A stretch of 64,000 bases of DNA from positions 62,001 to 126,000 of the forward strand of contig JAVSML010019060.1 of assembly GCA_038503035.1 (NCBI GenBank), read 5' to 3'. Of the stretch, positions 58,105 to 64,000 are shown piece by piece. Positions within the stretch are counted from its first letter, which is position 1; every line of letters starts with the position of its first letter. A model generated the notes under the pieces. That model was given only the letters and a program-made list of their open reading frames with translations, had not been told where the DNA came from and did not search any database. Both the position numbers and the translations under genes were made by a program. Source of the stretch: Crocodylus rhombifer (Eukaryota; Chordata; Crocodylia; Crocodylidae).

Positions 58105-60450
58105 TCATTATGGAGTCCAAGAGGGCATTGCCAACACTGAGGCTCTCAGTGGCCAAGACGAATGGCTTGAGGACCACCAAGTTCTGAGAAATAGTATCCC
58201 ACTCAGTTCTGTTAAGGGGGCCACTGATCCCAATCTCCCCAACCAAGGCCATCTAGTGGATGGCCTTCTGTTGTTCTACCAGCCTTTCCAGCATCAGGTA
58301 TGTAGAGTTTCACTGAGTCTCCACATCCTGCATGATTTCGTGCTGCAGTATACTCAGCTCTGCCCGTTTCTCTCACAGAATCTTGCCCTCCTTTAGCCTG
58401 CCACCTTCTTGCATTTCCAAATAAGCTGGCTGGTAGTGATGGTGCACTATCCCCCTCCCAGGCACCCCTATGAGGTGGAATTTGTGTGCCACACAGTGGA
58501 TGGAAACAAAGTTGGCATTGTGCACCACCTTGACCATATTGGCCCCATTGTCAGTGACCATGAACCTGTGGGTGAGCTCGCCCTGCCTAATGAGCCACCC
58601 CTGCACCATGCGGTTCATGGCCACCATGACTTCACTTGCTGTATGGGATCCATCCATCACCTCCGCTTGAAGGAGAGCCCACTGACACCCTGACTGATCA
58701 CACTAGTGCCCTGTGAGGGAGAGGTAGGCATGATCTCCTCCCTGGCTGCTCCAGATGTCTGAGGTGAAGTGCAAGGCTACCTGCGGACCTGCCTTCCACA
58801 GCTCCTCCATCAAGTATTCCCTGTATGCATCATACAGGGAGAGCACCACCGTCTTGCTAAGGGTGGTGTGTGTGGGCACTTGGTACGATAGGGCCATGAG
58901 CACCATGGGTCCCCTGATGCTTAACAAAGGAGAAGGGCTGGCTATCCAGAGAAAACATCTCCCCAACGCTCTGGGTGACCTTGTTCACCTTTGGAACATG
59001 CCCCCCCCTTTGTCTTCACCTTTTCCCCACTGGTCCAGGGTGGCCTACCTCTGCTTCTTGAGGACTAGGGCTTTGGTGTGGGAGGGGGACTTCTCTTTAG
59101 GCATGTTCCCACTGGTGTCAGGCTGAGGAGGAACAAGGGCAGGGAGGTGATGCCTCCTGAGATGCAGCAGCATCACCATAGTGGTGAAGTGTTTCATGCC
59201 CTTGCCCCGGCTAATCTGCCTTCAGCAGTGTTAGCAGGTAGCATACCTGGGATCATCTGCTGCCTCAGAATGATCCCATATGGCACTACTCCACCATTTC
59301 TGGGTTGAGGGTAGGGATCCTGTCTTATCCCCCTCCTTCCCACGCAGAGGCACTGAGGAGGAGCTGAGCCACCTGCTCCCACAACCTCCTCTGAAGTGCC
59401 TTCTAGAGGAGACCTGGGGTTAGGGGAACTTTGAGGTGTGTGTAGCACAAACTCAGATTCCTCTTACTTCCCCAGAATTTCCTTTGCTATGGCCCTCAGC
59501 CCCTCTGCTTCCAGATCCAGCTCCTCCTCTGGCACTGGAAGGCTTGCACTGGGAATTGACATTGGGGTGGAAAATGTCATGCTGCTGCTGGTTAGTGGTG
59601 GTGCAGGTACTGCTACCAACCTCCTTGCTCCCACTAGCAGCAGAAGACTCATCACTACCAGGAAAGAGGGTGCATCTATGTTTGGGGTGGGGGGAACTTG
59701 CAACTCTCCCTCCGTCCCCTCTCCCTCCCATGGAAGAAGACCTGGCACCTGCCTTGATGTGCTGCAATGTGTGTGAGAGAGAGAAAGAGAGAGAGATTTT
59801 GTGCTTTCCTGCACAGTAATGACACACTGTCAGGTAAAACACAGATTTCTTGTTGTGGGGGGAAATAATCAACACAGACTAACAAGAACAAATAAGAGAA
59901 TTTTTGGGGAAGAATAAGTTGAAATGAATGGATAAGGATAACAAAAGGAATTGTAGGCAAGGGTAAATAGGAAAGGATTGGATACAATTTTCAAGAGAGA
60001 CTAGCTACCAACACACTAGATAGCAAGACTGAGCCTGTCAGATGCTGCTGGTGCAAGAGAGACAAAGCTCACAAAAGGCACAGATCACTTCAGACACAGC
60101 TTGATATGTTGTTTCTACATCTCTCCCCCAGAGCACTGTGATTGGAAGGGAACTCAGAGAAAGATCACAGTCACTGGCCAGCTACAGATGTCAATATCAG
60201 AGCAGCACCTCCCCGCCTCCCGGCCATTTCCATATATGGCAGATCGCCCCATTCCCATCCCTCTTCTCAGTTTCTGTTTCCTGCAAACCTTCCGAATTTC
60301 TGAATCTCTCTGAATTGATTCAGAGGCTTCTGAATCGATTCGTACCTTTTAATGGGTATCCCAAATCGATTCAGATTTGGAGATTTGGCCACCAAATTGG
60401 GCCGAATCTCCTCCAAACTGAATCAGCTCTTGAAGCTTCACACAGCCCTG
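58105..60450 (-). mobile_element. hAT DNA transposon, truncated, with transposase remnant
   Basis: The 5' end is at the right: CAGGGCTGTGTGAAGCTTC on minus, ending at 60450. It is close to the TAGGGCTGTGTGAAAC ends of family D. Subterminal GAATCGATTC-type repeats (60300-60400) follow. The left side stops inside the transposase at about 58105 without a terminal repeat, so the other end is lost. A GA microsatellite is at 59772-59796. Confidence 0.82.
58110..59110 (-). pseudogene. hAT transposase, broken
   Basis: On minus from 59110: a BED-finger-proximal region with TLDQWGKGEDKGG and MFQR (near 59020), then LGRCFLWIASPS, VPTHTTLSKTVV and LHFTSDIWSSQGG (58966-58703), the block holding the first catalytic Asp. 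Next are HRFMVTDNGANMVKVVHNA and HCVAHKFHLIGV (58570-58450), the second conserved hAT block, and then EWDTISQNLVVLKPF with ATESLS (about 58205-58140). Frameshifts near 58690 and 58300 separate the parts, and the C-terminal dimerisation domain is missing. It is a Tip100/Charlie-like hAT by general pattern only. Confidence 0.82.
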
Positions 60451-60514
60451 GGCAGGGGCAGGGCCACCCTTTGGGTCTGGCGATGTAAACACTCCTTTGA
60501 AATCCATCATTCAT

Positions 60515-61190
60515 GATGGTCATTTGGCTACTTAGTCATAAATCGCATATAATATGAGTTGGACTATGCAACAATAGAAAAAGAAAGCCTAGCCATAAAG
60601 TGGGCCACTGAGACTTGAAGGGGACTTTTACACATGCTCTGGGGGTAGAGTGAGGGGGGCACTTTAATTACAGTAGTTCCAAGAGCTGCTCTAATTAAAG
60701 TGCTGCACCACCTTATGTATTAGTGTCCCTATGCTTCAAAATAGCAGCAGGGGGGCTTGAACTAAAGCTCATTCAATGAGCATTAATTTAAGCACCCCTG
60801 CCACCATTTTGAAATGTGGGGACACTAATACACCAGATATAGAGACTGGCTGGAGCATGGTAATTACCACACTCCAGCAGACTTGATTAATCGAGCTAAT
60901 ACACCAGACACAGAGGCTGGCTGGAGCACGGTAATTACTACACTCCAGCAGACTAGATTATTCTGCTCCCACAGAATGTCTACAGGCACCTTAAGATATT
61001 ACTTGGTAGGAAGTCTGTTTACAATCATAACTGACCATGAGCCTTGAAGTGTCTGAAGCAAATGAAGGCAGATAACCCCCGTTTAACTAGGTGGTATTTA
61101 AGTCTGCAGCTGCATACGTTCAAAGTAGAGCATAGAACAGGAAAAAAATCATGTAAATGCTGACTTTTTCTTTAGACCAAAAGAAGAAGA
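60515..61190 (+). pseudogene. RNase H of Gypsy copy 2, split by a MITE
   Basis: The left part ends in ELDYATIEKESLAIKWATE (about 60560-60616). After the MITE the frame continues with LRYYLVGSLFTIITDHEP and a stop, then degenerate MKADN, VEHRTGKNHVNADFF at about 61125-61170. The same blocks are found in RNase H of copy 1. No intact enzyme. Confidence 0.8.
60618..60992. mobile_element. MITE inserted in Gypsy RNase H
   Basis: Imperfect terminal repeats of about 30 bp: AAGGGGACTTTTACACATGC on the left, AAGGTGCCTGTAGACATTCT (reverse complement) on the right, each followed by CTG(G/T)GGG(T/A)G-type sequence. Inside, a 60-bp unit (GAGCATGGTAATTACCACAC and GAGCACGGTAATTACTACAC) is repeated twice. 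The target is TTAA-like but not resolved. Confidence 0.7.
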
Positions 61191-61220
61191 AGTAGATGAG
61201 GGTGGCTTTCCTGGGTCAGA

Positions 61221-62140
61221 AAAAGGGGTGGGGGTGTGTAATAATACCCCTATTATTTATAAAGCGGGCTCTGTACCATTAAAGATGCCAGCCCAGGGTG
61301 AAGGACCACAGGGGCTAGTCAGTGTAGGAGAAAGAAGCCTAGAGGTAGGAGCTCTGCTAGTGGAAATACCAGTCAGTGGGAACATCTACGTGTGAAATTA
61401 ATGTGACAGAGTTTATTGCTCCCAAGTGCCGTGTTTGCATGTGTATCCAGCAAGCTGAGCAGAGTTGGAGGAGCCCCAGTTGGTAGGAGAACCCAAAGGG
61501 TTAGCCTGCCAGCCCAGGGCTACTCCAACCCAGTTCAATATGCTGCAAAGGGGCTAGCTGAGGCATGAGGGTGCTTCAATGTGGGAACTGCCTGCTGGCT
61601 AGCCCCATACTGGAGCACCCTTGTGCCGCAGCTAGCTCCATCAGTGTTTACCTGTGTGTTGCTGTGCACTACAAAATGCCTCTGTAGAATAGTACTTGTG
61701 TTTATAAGTACTACAGCAGAGTCAATTCATTTACTGCTGCCTAATACAGCTGCAAGTATAGACCCTGAGACTTTACTGCAGAGTTAATTAGGCAGCTCCA
61801 CAGTAAGTGTCACATGTAAATGCATCCAGTATATGCACAGCTACAAGCAGGTAAACCCTGTAGGTAAGCCAGACCCTGGGAGACTGCGGTGTGGATGCAG
61901 TAGGCCTAAGGGGCTGCAGTGTGGGCCAGCAAGGCCCCAGGGACCACTGTGCAGATGATCCAGGACCCAGGAACTGCTGTGCAGAGAGCAAATATTAGTC
62001 ACCCTTCTTCCCAACTGTACTGAAGGCTTGTAACCATTGGAAGAACACGGTGTGGCAGGAAAGATGACAGTTGGAAGAGAAAATCAAGTCTCTCTTCACA
62101 AGAGGGCAGTAGTATGTCCAAGGACTACAACTTGAGGGCA
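61221..62140 (+). repeat. 3' LTR of Gypsy copy 2, with a MITE inside
   Basis: A purine tract AAAAAGGGGTGGGGGTG precedes TGTAATAATA at about 61236. LTR blocks GAGCTCTGCTAGT, CAAATATTAGTCACCC and TGGAAGAG match the 5' LTR. A MITE (about 61377-61826) separates them. The right end is near 62140. Confidence 0.65.
61377..61826. mobile_element. MITE inside the 3' LTR of Gypsy copy 2
   Basis: Left GGAACATCTACGTGTGAAAT pairs with TGGATGCATTTACATGTGAC (reverse complement of the right end). CAGT lies on both sides, and the 5' LTR (near 47380) shows the empty site. Class not assigned. Confidence 0.6.
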
Positions 62141-62350
62141 GTCACAACCACACTCATACATTATTAAACCTCCAGCTGATGTATCACAGACACTCTATAC
62201 AGTATACACACAGTACAACCCTATGCACAATATCGTTCACAATATAACAGATAAACACTTGAACTAAGCCTTCAAGAGGCCGAGAAGTGATACATTAGAC
62301 TATAGCATACAAGACATTCCACCATACATAAAGTACCCTGCATACTATGT
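62141..62350. other. Short anonymous sequence
   Basis: C/A-rich with TATACACAC words; no gene. Confidence 0.4.
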
Positions 62351-62716
62351 CAGTGGTGCTCAACCTTTTGACTTCATGGGCCAAATGAGTGGCATGGGGT
62401 CATTTTGTAAGCTGGATTGGCTCTTGCATACCAGGATTGGGCTTGTATGCTTGGGTTGGACCCCACACTGCCTTGGCAGCCCCCTGTGCACTGGAATTGG
62501 GCCCCAGGACCTTGTGCCACCACTGTGCATGCCAGGACCAGGGCCCCATGCTGCCTCTGCCTGGACCCATCTGCCTGAGACCTGGGCCCCAGGACCTTGC
62601 ACTGCCTCTGCCGTATCCTACATCCCCCATGCTGCCTTTGCCCAGCCCTGTGCACCAGAATTAGGCCTGCGCTGTCCTGCAGTTTTGGTTCTGACCAGCA
62701 GTTAAACACCACCATG
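62351..62716. mobile_element. Short non-autonomous hAT (family B)
   Basis: The left end CAGTGGTGCTCAACC and the right end TTAAACACCACCATG are imperfect inverted repeats of the family at 42146-42942. Interior words (GGGCCCCAGGACCTTG, GCCAGGACCAGGGCCCCATG) are of the same type. The flanks do not give a clean duplication. Confidence 0.7.
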
Positions 62717-62989
62717 CTATCCCATTAATCCAGCTGGAAGACATGGAACATGGGGGTTCAGTAATGGTCACTCTTCCCGTACCACCATGGAGAGAAGCAA
62801 CAGCTGCAGGAGTTCTGCCCATGTTGGCATGGCACCCCTTTCTCTACTGCCATGGAGAGTAGAAGCAGCGACAGCAGCAGCCAGCTCCTAGTACCCATCT
62901 GTCCTCCCACCTCTGATCTAAACTGGGTCATTCTGGCCCATACCCTGAAAAGGCTGCTAATCATTGCACTGTACCACATGCATGCCTGG

Positions 62990-63350
62990 TCATATGCACA
63001 TGAACGTCATACGAAACACCCACAGTACACTCATCCACACTTATGGTTATACTATATACAATATACAGCACACAAAATAAACCCCATGTGCAAGACCTAC
63101 ATACATTACCGTGTGCATACTGCACATGCATACTACCCCATATGTAATGTACCCTTCCATGCTATACCATATACACACACTCCACCTCATAAACTCCCAT
63201 ACAAAATGCCACATACACACCAACCAAACACACTACTCCCTACAGATGCAATCAACCTCCCATGCACCACAACTCTTTATACCATATATGCCATATCATG
63301 AGCAGCACACAGCTATACACTATACCACTCACACTCTATACCATCCTCAT
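62990..63350. repeat. C/A/T-rich low-complexity island
   Basis: Words such as ATACACAC, CCACAC and TATACCA with few G bases, as at 32690-33110 and 43430-43930. Confidence 0.65.
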
Positions 63351-64000
63351 TGGCAATCCATTGCACTCAAGGATGATTGTCTTCCAATGACTGCCTTATT
63401 TGTGGGTCCAAAGATGGTTGATAAGGCCATCCAAATATTGCAAATCAGGCACATGTTTCCATACAGAGTGGATGGCTCTAGATTCTTGATTTGGCTCGCA
63501 ACACACTGTTTGTGCCACTCCCATTTTTCCTTCTCCTGATGTCCTTGCAAGGTTTCAATGTACTGAGATCCTCACAGCAGACCTCCTCCATTTGGGGAAG
63601 TCCTAGGTGATAGCTTCCCATGAGTTGATGGTGATGTTGCATTTGTTTCAAGTTGGCCTTGAGGACGTCCTTGAAGCACTTTCCCTCCCCTCCTCTTGAG
63701 TGTACACCTTGGCTGAGCTGGGAGAATAAAACTTGCTTTGGAAGTCTGGAATCAGACATCTGGATGACATGGCTGACTCAGTGAAGTTGATGCTGAATGA
63801 TCATCGGCTCAATGCTCTCGGAATTTGCTTGTGAGAGGATACTAATGTTGGTGTGTTTGTCTTCCCACTGGATTCAAAAAATCTTCCATAGGCAACGTTG
63901 ATGGTATTACTCCAGGGACTTAAGGTGTCTCCTGTACCTTGTCCACATCTCAGTTTGGTACAGTAAGGTAGGGATCACTACTGCTTGACAAATTATGAGA
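63350..64000 (-). mobile_element. Non-LTR retrotransposon, C-terminal part, runs off the window
   Basis: On minus, MSDSRLPKQVLFSQLSQGVHS and FKDVLKANLKQ (63759-63620) match the region after the reverse transcriptase seen in several LINEs (the pattern RMxDxRLPKxxxYGQLxxG and YKDxLK). Further left, CLICN with a following H-poor stretch resembles the terminal zinc-finger region. Sequence right of 63760 continues upstream into the polymerase (GTDVD-like remnants) beyond the window. Clade not assigned. Confidence 0.7.

Larger units (their letters stand above)
47320..62140 (+). mobile_element. Gmr1-like Ty3/Gypsy LTR retrotransposon, copy 2, heavily nested
   Basis: The recognisable parts on plus are a 5' LTR (about 47320-47800), SCAN-like gag (about 49290-50050), zinc knuckle (54630-54671), protease (54830-55070), integrase (55530-56200 and 57545-57840), the segment leading into reverse transcriptase (to 58095), RNase H (60515-61190) and a 3' LTR (from about 61236). 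Insertions are CR1 minus (47877-49285), CR1 plus (50075-54532), a GC-rich tandem array (56215-57548), a hAT (58105-60450) and two MITEs. The core reverse transcriptase is missing. The integrase-first order agrees with copy 1. Outer ends are approximate. Confidence 0.8.

Noticed and set aside
1..64000. CRISPR arrays, bacterial operons, rRNA or tRNA genes
   Set aside because: None were seen; the tandem repeats here are minisatellites or transposon interiors in a vertebrate genome.

Overview
This window is vertebrate nuclear DNA, most likely from a sauropsid, with crocodilian or turtle the best guess. The evidence is dense CR1 LINEs of several ages, many non-autonomous hAT elements, a HARBI1-like transposase, an L2-like LINE and two decayed Ty3/Gypsy elements with SCAN-like gag. 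Two 10-base N runs (23339-23348 and 48961-48970) mark assembly gaps. There are no prokaryotic features.

Only one host gene can be supported. It is the last coding exon of protocadherin 1 (PCDH1) on the minus strand (29012-29394), with a clean splice acceptor, a 3' UTR running leftwards and a distal poly(A) signal near 24770. The block from about 24.2 to 29.8 kb has no transposon that I can recognise, unlike the rest of the window. Everything left of about 24.7 kb is intergenic sequence downstream of PCDH1. Everything right of 29.4 kb should be its last intron, because no further PCDH1 exon is visible up to base 64000.

Layout: 0-4.6 kb, mostly anonymous sequence with a hAT fragment; 4.6-5.9 kb, a broken PIF/Harbinger transposase; 6.3-9.1 kb, degenerate tandem repeats with a hAT element inserted in them; 9.1-11.4 kb, a duplicated segment, one copy of which carries another hAT; 11.6-12.7 kb, CR1; 13.9 kb, a 176-bp hAT MITE; 15.2-15.8 kb, a long purine-rich tract; 16.1-21.1 kb, a hAT split by a nearly full-length CR1 that itself contains an inverted CR1 patch; 22-24 kb, CR1 tails and a 1.5-kb hAT; 24.7-29.4 kb, PCDH1; 30.4-31.7 kb, CR1; 33.1-42.1 kb, a first Gmr1-like Gypsy element with both LTRs, split by a hAT and a CR1; 42.1-43.4 kb, hAT and Tigger-like elements; 43.9-46.9 kb, an L2-like LINE split by a hAT MITE; about 47.3-62.1 kb, a second Gmr1-like Gypsy carrying at least six nested insertions; 62.3-64 kb, a hAT and another LINE.

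The most informative pattern is the gene order of the two Gypsy elements. They read gag (SCAN-like, with a zinc knuckle), then protease, then integrase, then reverse transcriptase/RNase H. Integrase therefore precedes reverse transcriptase, as in Gmr1-like elements. No element in the window looks able to move by itself.
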